29,869 nucleotides of DNA, from positions 1-29,869 of the forward strand of contig CAKZLS010000218.1 of assembly GCA_937127205.1 (NCBI GenBank), given 5' to 3'. The notes under the pieces are model-generated. The model saw only the letters and a program-made list of their open reading frames with translations. It was not told the DNA's origin and ran no database searches. Shown piece by piece: positions 7,341-16,112 of this stretch (position 1 is its first letter; each line of letters opens with the position of its first letter). Both the position numbers and the translations under genes were made by a program. The stretch comes from an uncultured Rhodospirillales bacterium (GTDB lineage: Bacteria; Pseudomonadota; Alphaproteobacteria; Rhodospirillales; Defluviicoccaceae).

Positions 7341-8523
7341 AGCCGCCGGACCGTCCGGACCGGAAGACCGGCTATCTCAAGCCGTCGGACCCGATCCCGC
7401 GGATGTAGGACTGTGGACGGATCGCTATTTCGTGAGAACCAAGGAGGCGGTCGCCCACTTCGGCGACAAAAAAGTCTGTTACGCGGTATTCATGCGGCGT
7501 CCGGTGATTTTCACGCCGCGGCTGATGGTTCAGTGGCTGGAAGCCGTGGCCGCGGCGCGCGGCATCGAGTTCCAGATCGACCTCAATTACAAAGAGGGCG
7601 ATTGGGTCGGCGCCGGTGAACCTTTGATCTATCTAACCGGCTCTTTTTATCACTTGGTGGATCTGGAAACGATCTATCTTCAGAAACTGGGTGCGGCGTG
7701 CGTGGCGGCCTACAACGCGTTTACCATGTGCATGGACCTGCCGCACGCGGCGTTCCTCGCCATGGACGCCCGCCATTGTGCCGGTATCGAGATGGAAGAG
7801 TTGATGGCCTACGCGGCCTCGGTGGGCTCCGCAGCCGCCAAGGAAGAGGGCGGGGCGAAAGGTTTCATCGGCAACGCCAACGACGCCACCGCGCATTACT
7901 TCGGTTGCGACCGGGGCTTCGGCACCATGCCGCACGCTTTGGTCGGCTACGCCGGATCGACCGTGCGCGCCGCAGAAATGTTCGTCGAGACCTTTCCCGA
8001 CGACAGCATGACCGTGCTGGTGGATTACTTCGGCCACGAGCTGAGGGATACGCTCGATGTCTGCCGACGGTTCCCGGAAATGGCCGCCGATGGACGGCTC
8101 GGTATTCGGCTCGATACCCATGGTGGACGGTTTGTCGAGGGCCTCGATCCGCAACAATCCTACGCCGTGCTCGAACGCCACGCGCCGATCGCGGTCCGGC
8201 GCTACCGCAATGATACCGAACTACGCTACCTCACCGGCACCGGTGTTTCGGCGGCCGCGGTTTTTCATATGCGCGAGCAACTGGACGGGGCGGGCTTTCC
8301 CAAGGTCAAGATTGTCGTGTCCTCGGGCTTTAATGTGGATAAGTGCCGGGTCATGGGCGACGTTGGCGCGCCCATCGATATCGTTGGTACCGGCTCATTC
8401 CTGCCGGACAGCTGGCGCGAAACCTATGCCACCGCCGACATCGTCGAGTATGACGGGGTTGCTTCGGTAAAAGTCGGCCGGGAATTTCTGATCAAGAAGA
8501 GATTGGAGCAAACCGGTCCGTGA
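7303..8523 (+). CDS. pncB: Nicotinate phosphoribosyltransferase
   Basis: A 406-aa protein of the nicotinate/quinolinate phosphoribosyltransferase fold, predicted to join nicotinate to PRPP in the Preiss-Handler NAD salvage route. Supporting motifs are LWTDRYFVRT near residue 38 (substrate-entry Tyr region), SFYHLVDLETIYLQKLG, MDARHCAGIEMEELM, the glycine-rich GFGTMPHALVGYAGS, RLDTHGGRF and, near the C-terminus, VVSSGFN and VGTGSF for phosphate binding. It is not close to the E. coli PncB sequence but fits the alternative NAPRTase subfamily. The start is GTG, set by the perfect AAGGAGG at 7287-7293; the first 35 residues are low in recognisable motifs. The next gene, nadE, acts two steps later, which supports the assignment. 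A nicotinamide-using relative is the main alternative. Confidence 0.78.
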   Translation: MTAIVAGPSPRPKAAGPSGPEDRLSQAVGPDPADVGLWTDRYFVRTKEAVAHFGDKKVCYAVFMRRPVIFTPRLMVQWLEAVAAARGIEFQIDLNYKEGDWVGAGEPLIYLTGSFYHLVDLETIYLQKLGAACVAAYNAFTMCMDLPHAAFLAMDARHCAGIEMEELMAYAASVGSAAAKEEGGAKGFIGNANDATAHYFGCDRGFGTMPHALVGYAGSTVRAAEMFVETFPDDSMTVLVDYFGHELRDTLDVCRRFPEMAADGRLGIRLDTHGGRFVEGLDPQQSYAVLERHAPIAVRRYRNDTELRYLTGTGVSAAAVFHMREQLDGAGFPKVKIVVSSGFNVDKCRVMGDVGAPIDIVGTGSFLPDSWRETYATADIVEYDGVASVKVGREFLIKKRLEQTGP

Positions 8524-8566
8524 CGGGGACTGTAGTCCACTCGAGACCCGAAAACTCAGGCACGCG

Positions 8567-10243
8567 ATGACAGACCCACTGGTCCTGGCCATGGCCCAGA
8601 TTAACCCCACCGTTGGTGATGTGGACGGCAATGTCGAACGTATTCGCGACGCCCGGTCGCAGTCGGTTGGTGCCCATTTGGTGGTGGTCGGCGAGCTGGC
8701 AATTGCCGGATACCCGCCCGAAGACCTGGTGCTAAAACGCTCGTTCCAGGCCTACATCGAAAACGCTGTCTCTGGCCTAGCGGCGGATACCGCCGACGGC
8801 GGCCCGGCTTTGCTGGTGGGCGCCCCCTGGCGGTATGATGGGGGGCGGCATGACGGCGCGCTCTACAACGCTGCGCTGCTCCTAGACAGCGGCCGGATCG
8901 CCGAAATTCGTTTGAAGTATGCTCTGCCCAACTACGGCGTGTTCGACGAGAAGCGGGTGTTCGCCGACGGACCATTGCCCGAGCCTATCCCGTTTCGCGG
9001 CGCACAGTTGGGCGTCATGGTGTGCGAAGACATGTGGGGACCTGAGGCCAGCGGGCACTTGCACCGGCACGGCGCCGACATCCTCGTGGTGTTGAACGGC
9101 TCGCCCTTCGAAATCGACAAGCCGGGCGTGCGCGGCCAACTCGCCGCCGACCGGGTCGCCGAGACCGGCCTGCCGCTAATCTACGTCAATCTGGTCGGCG
9201 GCCAGGACGAACTGGTGTTCGATGGCGGGTCGTTCGAGCTGGATGCCGAGGGTCGGCTTTGCGAGAGGGCGCCGGCGTGGCAAACCGGGGTGACGCTCAC
9301 CCGCTGGCGGTCCACCGGCCAGGGCTTGGCCCCAGAAGGCAACAGCGGACCTGTGGAACCCGAGTCCACCGGTCTCGAGGCGGTTTATCATGCCATGACG
9401 CTGGGTTTGCGGGACTACGTCGATAAGAACGGCTTTCCGGGCGTCATCCTCGGCCTATCGGGGGGCATCGACAGTGCCCTGACGGCGGCGGTGGCGGTGG
9501 ACGCACTCGGAACCGAGCGGGTGCGTTGTGTCATGATGCCGTCACCTTATACCTCGCCGGAAAGTCTCGAAGACGCCAGCGAAACCGCTAGCTTGCTGGG
9601 CGTGACGCTGGACTCGGTGGCCATCGAGCCGGCCATGGATGCTTTTACCGCGATGATGCGCGACGTGTTCGCCGGCCTCCCCGCCGATGTCACCGAGGAA
9701 AACATCCAGGCGCGCGCGCGCGGCATCGTGCTCATGGCCATCAGCAACAAGCTCGGACACATGGTGCTCACCACCGGCAACAAGTCCGAGATGTCGGTGG
9801 GCTACGCCACGCTCTATGGCGACATGTGCGGCGGTTTCTCGGTGCTGAAGGATGTCTACAAAACCACCGTGTTCGCGCTCTCGCACTGGCGCAATCAAGT
9901 TCGCCCCGATGGGTGCCTGGGACCGGCCGGCCGGGTTATTCCCGAACGCGTGATCACCAAACCGCCCAGTGCCGAGCTGAAACCGGACCAAACCGACCAG
10001 GACAGCCTGCCGCCCTACGACGAACTGGACGCCATCCTCAAGGCGCTGATCGAAGACGAACGCTCGGTCGCCGATATCGTCGCCGGCGGCTTCGACGCCG
10101 ACACCGTTCGCCGGGTGTGGCGTTTGGTGGATCGGGGCGAGTACAAACGCCGTCAGGCGCCGCCCGGTGTCAAGATCACCGCGCGCGCCTTCGGCCGTGA
10201 CCGCCGGTACCCCATTACCAATGGCTTTACCAATCTTGTGTAA
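8567..10243 (+). CDS. nadE: Glutamine-dependent NAD+ synthetase
   Basis: A 558-aa two-domain enzyme that converts nicotinate adenine dinucleotide to NAD+ with glutamine as nitrogen donor. The N-terminal half is a nitrilase-type glutaminase: Glu43 in VVGELAIAGYPPEDL, a Lys in LPNYGVFDEKRVF and the Cys nucleophile in GVMVCEDMW around residue 152. The C-terminal half is the ATP-pyrophosphatase synthetase: LGLSGGIDSALTAAV near residue 300, TTGNKSEMSVGYATLYGDM, and the C-terminal segment KRRQAPPGVKITARAFGRDRR. Both halves look intact. It starts 43 bp after the NAPRTase gene and ends 12 bp before cysS, consistent with one operon. Confidence 0.95.
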   Translation: MTDPLVLAMAQINPTVGDVDGNVERIRDARSQSVGAHLVVVGELAIAGYPPEDLVLKRSFQAYIENAVSGLAADTADGGPALLVGAPWRYDGGRHDGALYNAALLLDSGRIAEIRLKYALPNYGVFDEKRVFADGPLPEPIPFRGAQLGVMVCEDMWGPEASGHLHRHGADILVVLNGSPFEIDKPGVRGQLAADRVAETGLPLIYVNLVGGQDELVFDGGSFELDAEGRLCERAPAWQTGVTLTRWRSTGQGLAPEGNSGPVEPESTGLEAVYHAMTLGLRDYVDKNGFPGVILGLSGGIDSALTAAVAVDALGTERVRCVMMPSPYTSPESLEDASETASLLGVTLDSVAIEPAMDAFTAMMRDVFAGLPADVTEENIQARARGIVLMAISNKLGHMVLTTGNKSEMSVGYATLYGDMCGGFSVLKDVYKTTVFALSHWRNQVRPDGCLGPAGRVIPERVITKPPSAELKPDQTDQDSLPPYDELDAILKALIEDERSVADIVAGGFDADTVRRVWRLVDRGEYKRRQAPPGVKITARAFGRDRRYPITNGFTNLV

Positions 10244-10255
10244 CGTGCGGAGCCC

Positions 10256-11647
<1,392 letters not shown>

Positions 11648-11732
11648 CGAACTCTGGCTGAAACGATCGACAGCCGCGCGCCAGCCGAAGTCCGGGGCCG
11701 CCAGAGCGACGCCGGAGCCGCAACGATCAGGG

Positions 11733-11756
11733 CCCCGATGCGTCCCCCGATGCGTC
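11733..11756. repeat. Perfect 12-bp tandem duplication
   Basis: CCCCGATGCGTC occurs twice head to tail at 11733-11744 and 11745-11756, followed by GATG, in the gap between cysS and the convergent small gene. It does not form an evident terminator. Confidence 0.8.
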
Positions 11757-11769
11757 GATGACTGTGCCG

Positions 11770-12165
11770 TCAGCTTTTTGGGTAGGCCGCAGTCGCGGCG
11801 GCGCGAACCGGGGCGATTTCGGTTTCGATCTGCGGCGTCAACTGTCCGTCGATCCGGCTGATCGTCAAGGTTACCTTCATCTCACCTTGCAGTCCACTTG
11901 TCCGCTGCACGACGATGTTCTGCCCCTCGGGCACGACAACCGTCATGCGCGATACGGCGGCGTGTTCGCCGTTGCCGGGGAGTTCGATCGTCTCGACCGT
12001 CCCGGACGCCTGATCCATACGGTAGAACGAGCTGCCCGACTGATCGGTCTGCCAGAGCGAGAAACCCGGCTCAACCAACTTGAACGGATCCTTGACGCCG
12101 TCTGCGGCGATGGCGGGAACCGTGAGTGCCGCGACCATAAGGCCGGCGATTGTTTGACGGAGCAT
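11770..12165 (-). CDS. Small exported protein of unknown function
   Basis: A 131-aa protein with a clear Sec signal peptide: MLRQ, a hydrophobic core TIAGLMVAALTVPAIA and a likely cleavage after AIA-A near residue 20. The mature part is about 110 residues, without Cys or membrane segments. It contains FSLWQTDQSGSSFYRMD, TVETIELPG and a basic/hydrophobic strand-like VTLTISRIDG, suggestive of a small beta-rich periplasmic protein. I do not recognise the family. The start is supported by AGGAGA (complement of 12172-12177), six bases upstream. It is transcribed divergently from a TetR regulator, and its candidate promoter overlaps a 17-bp palindrome, so repression by that regulator is likely. Confidence 0.75.
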   Translation of the reverse strand: MLRQTIAGLMVAALTVPAIAADGVKDPFKLVEPGFSLWQTDQSGSSFYRMDQASGTVETIELPGNGEHAAVSRMTVVVPEGQNIVVQRTSGLQGEMKVTLTISRIDGQLTPQIETEIAPVRAAATAAYPKS

Positions 12166-12195
12166 AGCTGTTCTCCTGTAGCTCGTTTTAACGTT

Positions 12196-12212
12196 AATGA
12201 CCCGTAGTCATT
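12196..12212. promoter_or_regulatory. Palindrome, candidate TetR operator
   Basis: AATGAC-CCGTA-GTCATT is a perfect 6-bp inverted repeat with a 5-bp centre. It lies between the divergent small gene and tetR, 31 bp upstream of the small gene's ATG, and overlaps that gene's candidate -10 box. Size and form fit operators of TetR-family regulators; binding is inferred. Confidence 0.6.
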
Positions 12213-12237
12213 TATACTATTTTCGCCAATAAGTCAA
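12211..12237 (-). promoter_or_regulatory. Candidate promoter of the small exported protein
   Basis: On the minus strand, TTGACT (complement of 12232-12237) and TATAAA (complement of 12211-12216) are 15 bp apart, slightly short. The -10 box overlaps the palindrome at 12196-12212 by 2 bp, so bound repressor would block it. Confidence 0.45.
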
Positions 12238-12278
12238 TTATCGCAGTGCGATCTATGCAAAATACGCACGCAAGCCTT

Positions 12279-12296
12279 GCGCTAATTCGATAGCGC
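12279..12296. repeat. Second inverted repeat upstream of tetR
   Basis: GCGCTA-ATTCGA-TAGCGC has perfect 6-bp arms, 47 bp before the tetR ATG at 12344. It differs from the AATGAC palindrome, so it is either a second protein site or a leader hairpin. Confidence 0.4.
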
Positions 12297-12312
12297 GGAT
12301 AGGAGCTATAGG

Positions 12313-12342
12313 ATGAGTAAGATTGACGGTCAGTTGGCATGA
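12313..12342 (+). CDS. Possible 9-residue leader peptide before tetR
   Basis: ATG at 12313 opens MSKIDGQLA and stops with TGA at 12340-12342, one base before the tetR ATG at 12344 and in another frame. It has its own AGGAG at 12301-12305, seven bases upstream. No clear ribosome binding site precedes 12344, so translation of tetR may depend on this small frame. It could also be chance. Confidence 0.3.
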   Translation: MSKIDGQLA

Positions 12343-12343
12343 T

Positions 12344-13027
12344 ATGGAACCTCGGGTTAGAAAACGGGCGGTAGGGGTCGAGCAGAAAGAGGCGCGACGC
12401 AACCACATCTTGCGCGCCGCGTTCGACCTGTTGGATCGCACACGCTACGAGGACATCTCGATGAATGCCGTGGCGCGCGAAGCCCGCCTCGCCAAGGGCA
12501 CGCTCTATCTGTACTTCAAGACCAAGGAAGAAGTGTTCCTCGCGCTCGCCACCGAGCTGATCGCCAAGGAATTCAACCGTATTGACGCCCGGCTGCTGGA
12601 CCAGCCGGCGCCCGCCGAGATCGAGGACGTCGCCGGCATTCTCACGTCCATGGTGGGTCGGGCGGACAGGAAGACGCGGCTACTGGCGATTCTGCATGGC
12701 GTCCTCGAGCGCAACGTGTCGTTCGATGCAGGCCTCGCCTTCAAGCACCTCCTGCGCCGCCGGCTGACCTACACCGGATTGTTGCTGGAGGAGCGGCTGC
12801 CATTCCTCAAAGACGGGGAAGGCGTCGAAGTCCTGCTTACCCTGCACGCCTTAGGCGTCGGGTTCATGCAGATGGTCGCAAACAGCGATGTCGGTACGCG
12901 TGTCCTCGACACGCCGGGCATGGACATCTTTCGGATTTCCCCGGAAACGATGATGGGGTCGGCGGCGCTCCGCCTGTTAGAGGGCATGCAGGCTGCCGCC
13001 GCCCGCACACCGAACCGACATCGATGA
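12344..13027 (+). CDS. TetR/AcrR family transcriptional regulator
   Basis: A 227-aa DNA-binding repressor type. The N-terminal helix-turn-helix is typical: HILRAAFDLLDRTRYEDIS, then MNAVAREARLAKGTLYLYF and KTKEEVFLAL. The rest is helical with no recognisable ligand signature. The nearest ATG in front of conserved sequence is 12344; an in-frame TTG at 12323, ten bases after AGGA, is an alternative start adding seven residues. The perfect palindrome at 12196-12212 lies in the divergent intergenic region, so autoregulation and control of the exported protein at 11770-12165 are likely. No efflux pump gene adjoins. Its 3' end faces comM with only 19 bp between stops. Confidence 0.88.
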   Translation: MEPRVRKRAVGVEQKEARRNHILRAAFDLLDRTRYEDISMNAVAREARLAKGTLYLYFKTKEEVFLALATELIAKEFNRIDARLLDQPAPAEIEDVAGILTSMVGRADRKTRLLAILHGVLERNVSFDAGLAFKHLLRRRLTYTGLLLEERLPFLKDGEGVEVLLTLHALGVGFMQMVANSDVGTRVLDTPGMDIFRISPETMMGSAALRLLEGMQAAAARTPNRHR

Positions 13028-13046
13028 AGGCAGATTTCAACTTCCT

Positions 13047-14588
13047 TTAAGCCCCGGCCACCAACGCGTTTCGGCCGGGAACCGTTCGGCGGTAGGAGAG
13101 TGCTTCGGCAATATGGATGCGCTTGACCGAAGCACTTCCGTCGAGATCGGCGAGCGTTCTCGCGACGCGAAGCACACGATGATAACCGCGCGCGCTGAGC
13201 CGCATGCGGTCGACCGCGTCGGTGAGCAGGAGTTGGCCAGCCTGGTCCGGCGCGGCGACGGCCTCCAACAACTCCCCATCCGCCTCGGCGTTGGTTCGGA
13301 TCGGCGTATCGCTATTACCGTCGCCATAACGGGCCTTCTGCACTGCCCGCGCGGCAGCGACGCGCCCGGCCACCTGTGCCGAGCGCTCGGACGGAGGCGG
13401 TAGGGTAAGATCCGCGGGGCTCACCGCTGGGACTTCCACATGCAGGTCGATGCGGTCGAACACCGGGCCGGAGATCTTGGATTGGTAGTCCACAGCGCAG
13501 CGCGGCGCCCGATTGCAGGCCCGCCCCGGATCGTCCAGGTAGCCGCAGCGACAAGGGTTCATGGCGGCAATCAGCTGCACCCGAGCAGGATAAGTGACGT
13601 GGGCGTTGGCACGGGCCACGGTGGCGCGACCGCTTTCCAACGGCTGACGCAAGGCTTCCAGAGCCGCGCGCTGGAATTCCGGCAGTTCGTCCAGAAACAG
13701 AACACCGAGGTGGGCAAGGGAGACCTCGCCCGGGCGGCCGCGGAGGCCGCCTCCTACCAGAGCCGCCACCGATGCCGAATGATGCGGATCGCGAAAGGGC
13801 CGCCGCCGGGTAAGGCCGCCGCCCTGAAGAATTCCGGCGACGCTGTGAATCATGCTCACCTCCAGAGCCTCCGCCGGGTCCATCGGCGGCAGCAATCCCG
13901 GCACGCGCGACGCCAGCATGGATTTGCCGGAACCGGGTGGGCCGACCATCAACAGGCTATGGCCGCCGGCGGCCGCGATCTCCAGGACGCGCTTCGCGGT
14001 CTCCTGGCCCTTTATGTCACCGAGATCGGCGTAACTCATCGTGTCGTCGACAATCTTGGGTTCGGGCGGAAGGAGCACCTGGGTGCCCTTGAAGTGATTG
14101 ATCAGCGCCAGTAGCGTCGGCGCCGCCAAAATCTCGATGCCGGCCGCCCAAGCCGCCTCGCCTCCCTGCGCCTCCGGACAGATCAAACCAAGCCTCCGGG
14201 CGCTGGCGTGAACCGCCGCCGGCAGCACACCCGCCACCGAAGCAATGGCACCATCGAGCGCCAGTTCGCCCAGCGCCGCGTAACCGTCAAGCACGTCGTG
14301 GGGAATGACGCCCATGGCCGACAACAGAGCGATGGCAATGGGAAGGTCGAAATGGCTGCCTTCTTTGAGCAGGTCGGCCGGCGCAAGATTGACGGTGATC
14401 CGCTGCAACGGCAGTGCCAGTCCCATGGCGCTCAGGCTGGCGCGCACACGCTCGCGGCTTTCCGCCACCGCCTTGTCGGGCAAACCGACGACGGTGAACG
14501 TGGGCATCCCGGCCGATATCTGCACTTGCACGTTCACGTCCTGGACATCGATGCCCTGAAACGCGACCGTGGTGATCCGCGCAACCAT
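13047..14588 (-). CDS. comM: YifB/ComM family Mg-chelatase-like AAA+ ATPase
   Basis: A 513-aa protein of the YifB/ComM family; ComM acts as a hexameric branch-migration helicase in natural transformation in other bacteria. It has an N-terminal Lon-protease-like fold (GLPDKAVAESRERVRASL, DLPIAIALL, GELALDG). An AAA+ Mg-chelatase core follows, with Walker A VGPPGSGKSMLA near residue 220 and Walker B LFLDELPEF. Next are CRCGYLDDPGRAC with the family's Cys cluster, the sensor arginine region ISGPVFDRIDLHVEV, and a C-terminal YHRVLRVARTLADL. All parts are intact. It is the last gene of the minus-strand series from rsmI, separated from gshB by 88 bp that contain a possible promoter and a hairpin over its ribosome binding site. 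Confidence 0.93.
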   Translation of the reverse strand: MVARITTVAFQGIDVQDVNVQVQISAGMPTFTVVGLPDKAVAESRERVRASLSAMGLALPLQRITVNLAPADLLKEGSHFDLPIAIALLSAMGVIPHDVLDGYAALGELALDGAIASVAGVLPAAVHASARRLGLICPEAQGGEAAWAAGIEILAAPTLLALINHFKGTQVLLPPEPKIVDDTMSYADLGDIKGQETAKRVLEIAAAGGHSLLMVGPPGSGKSMLASRVPGLLPPMDPAEALEVSMIHSVAGILQGGGLTRRRPFRDPHHSASVAALVGGGLRGRPGEVSLAHLGVLFLDELPEFQRAALEALRQPLESGRATVARANAHVTYPARVQLIAAMNPCRCGYLDDPGRACNRAPRCAVDYQSKISGPVFDRIDLHVEVPAVSPADLTLPPPSERSAQVAGRVAAARAVQKARYGDGNSDTPIRTNAEADGELLEAVAAPDQAGQLLLTDAVDRMRLSARGYHRVLRVARTLADLDGSASVKRIHIAEALSYRRTVPGRNALVAGA

Positions 14589-14594
14589 AAAACT

Positions 14595-14621
14595 CCCCTG
14601 TGAAACCGCTCCGATCAGGGG
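14595..14621 (-). promoter_or_regulatory. Hairpin overlapping the comM ribosome binding site
   Basis: In the comM transcript, CCCCTG (complement of 14616-14621) can pair with CAGGGG (complement of 14595-14600) over a 15-nt loop. The second arm contains most of the GGGGAG ribosome binding site, four bases before the ATG, so folding would hide it. It could instead be a weak terminator behind gshB. Confidence 0.35.
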
Positions 14622-14652
14622 ATTTTACGATTTAATGCGCAAAAATGCTACT

Positions 14653-14680
14653 TTTGTATGTTATGAAGAAATTTATTCAA
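14653..14680 (-). promoter_or_regulatory. Possible promoter of comM
   Basis: On the minus strand, TTGAAT (complement of 14675-14680) and TACAAA (complement of 14653-14658) are 16 bp apart in an AT-rich patch directly after gshB. This would let comM be transcribed apart from the upstream genes. Confidence 0.3.
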
Positions 14681-15630
14681 CTGCTGCTAGCGTGACGCCG
14701 CTCCTCGAAAGCATCCCACAATTCCGACTCAAGAGACACGTTGTCGAAACGGTCGATCTCCTGCAGACCGGTGGGCGACGTCACGTTGATCTCGGTCAGA
14801 TAGTTGCCGATCACATCGATACCCACGAATACCAGGCCGCGGCGCTTGAGTTCCGGGCCGATGGCCTCGCAGATCTCGCGATCGCGGGGGGTTAGCGTGT
14901 CTTTCTCGGCACGGCCGCCCACGTGCAAGTTGGCCCGCGCCTCTCCGGCCGCCGGGATACGCTTGATCACGCCGGCGGCCTTCCCGTCCACCAGAATGAT
15001 ACGCTTATCGCCGTCGCGGACCTCCGGCAGGTAGGCTTGGACAACAATGGGTTCGCGGAAAAGCTGGGTAAACACTTCGAGCAGGGCGCTCAGGTTGTCG
15101 TCTTCCGGATCGACATGAAAGACGCCGGCGCCGCCGTTGCCATAGAGCGGCTTGATGATGATGTCCTTGTGCTCATCACGAAAAGCGTCGATTTGAGCCC
15201 TATCAGTAGTGATCAGGGTCGGCGGCATCAGTTCGGGAAAATGAGCGACAAACAGCTTTTCCGGGGCGTTGCGCACTTCCACCGGGTCGTTCACCACCAA
15301 GGTTTTCGGGTGGATGTGCTCGAGCAGGTGGGTGGCGGTGATGTAAGCCATGTCGAAGGGCGGATCCTGGCGCATCAGCACAATGTCCATGGTCGCTAGG
15401 TCGAGTTCCTCCGGTGGTCCGAGCAGGAAATGATCGCCCTTCTGGCGGCGGACCTTGAGGGTCCGGGCGCGAGCCACCACCCGGCCGCGATAGAATGACA
15501 GGTCCTGAGGCAGATAGTGGTACAGGCGGTGACCGCGCCGCTGCGCTTCCAGCGCCAGGACGAAGGTGCTGTCGGCGTCGATGTCGACGGACTCGATGGG
15601 GTCCATCTGAATAGCCACTCTGAAGGCCAT
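14677..15630 (-). CDS. gshB: Glutathione synthetase
   Basis: A 317-aa ATP-grasp enzyme that adds glycine to gamma-glutamylcysteine. The N-terminal MAFRVAIQMDPIESVDIDAD is typical of proteobacterial GshB. Further conserved parts are LMRQDPPFDMAYITATHLLE, NDPVEVRNAPEKLF, the ATP-grasp segments IIKPLYGNGGAGVF and DGDKRIILVDG, and the C-terminal FVGIDVIGNYLTEINVTSPTGLQEIDR. An ATG nine codons upstream is possible, but AGAGGAGAG seven bases before 15630 and family length favour this start. yraN and rsmI lie upstream in the same direction, as in many Alphaproteobacteria. gor (4478-5833) completes the glutathione cycle elsewhere in the window. Confidence 0.94.
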   Translation of the reverse strand: MAFRVAIQMDPIESVDIDADSTFVLALEAQRRGHRLYHYLPQDLSFYRGRVVARARTLKVRRQKGDHFLLGPPEELDLATMDIVLMRQDPPFDMAYITATHLLEHIHPKTLVVNDPVEVRNAPEKLFVAHFPELMPPTLITTDRAQIDAFRDEHKDIIIKPLYGNGGAGVFHVDPEDDNLSALLEVFTQLFREPIVVQAYLPEVRDGDKRIILVDGKAAGVIKRIPAAGEARANLHVGGRAEKDTLTPRDREICEAIGPELKRRGLVFVGIDVIGNYLTEINVTSPTGLQEIDRFDNVSLESELWDAFEERRHASSS

Positions 15631-15637
15631 TGGATTA

Positions 15638-15646
15638 CTCTCCTCT
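15638..15646 (-). promoter_or_regulatory. Ribosome binding site that sets the gshB start
   Basis: The complement reads AGAGGAGAG, seven bases before the ATG at 15630. The upstream in-frame ATG at 15657 would place this site inside the coding region. Confidence 0.65.
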
Positions 15647-15731
15647 TCGCGGGCCATCCGCAGACGGCGCCATTAATCCCGCCTCGGCGCGAAGAATCAA
15701 GGTAGGATCTCCCGTCGATCGTCCACCACCC

Positions 15732-16112
15732 TTAATCGTCTGCGCGCCAGGCGTTCACGAAGTGCCTCGGCCAACCGCCTCGGCGCACTAGCATTACATC
15801 GAAACGGACGTCGAACGCGGCGTAGCCGCGACGCGCCCTTATGAACGCTTCAGCGGCCCGAACGATCCGGCGGCGTTGGCGGGGCGTGACCGCTTCAGCG
15901 GCATACTCCTCTGCCCGCGCCTTCACCTCGATAAACGCCAGCGTCCGGCCGCGCCGCGCGACGATATCGATCTCGCCCACCGGAACGCGGAAATCCCGGG
16001 CCACGATCTGATAGCCCTTTAGCCGCAGCACCCAAGCGCACAAGCTCTCGGCGTTGCGTCCGAACCGCCAGGCCCGGCGTTTTTTGTCGACAGGGGGATC
16101 GGACCGGGTCAT
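15732..16112 (-). CDS. yraN: YraN family (UPF0102) endonuclease-like protein
   Basis: A 126-aa protein of the YraN/UPF0102 family, which has the fold of restriction-type nucleases but no settled role. The visible core is RFGRNAESLCAWVLRLKGY, then FRVPVGEIDIVARRG and TLAFIEVKARAE; D, E and K in GEID and EVKAR match the PD-(D/E)xK arrangement. It is followed by TPRQRRRIVRAAEAF and FDVRFDVMLV. Its ATG overlaps the rsmI stop by four bases, so the two are translationally coupled. This pairing is common in Alphaproteobacteria. Confidence 0.9.
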   Translation of the reverse strand: MTRSDPPVDKKRRAWRFGRNAESLCAWVLRLKGYQIVARDFRVPVGEIDIVARRGRTLAFIEVKARAEEYAAEAVTPRQRRRIVRAAEAFIRARRGYAAFDVRFDVMLVRRGGWPRHFVNAWRADD

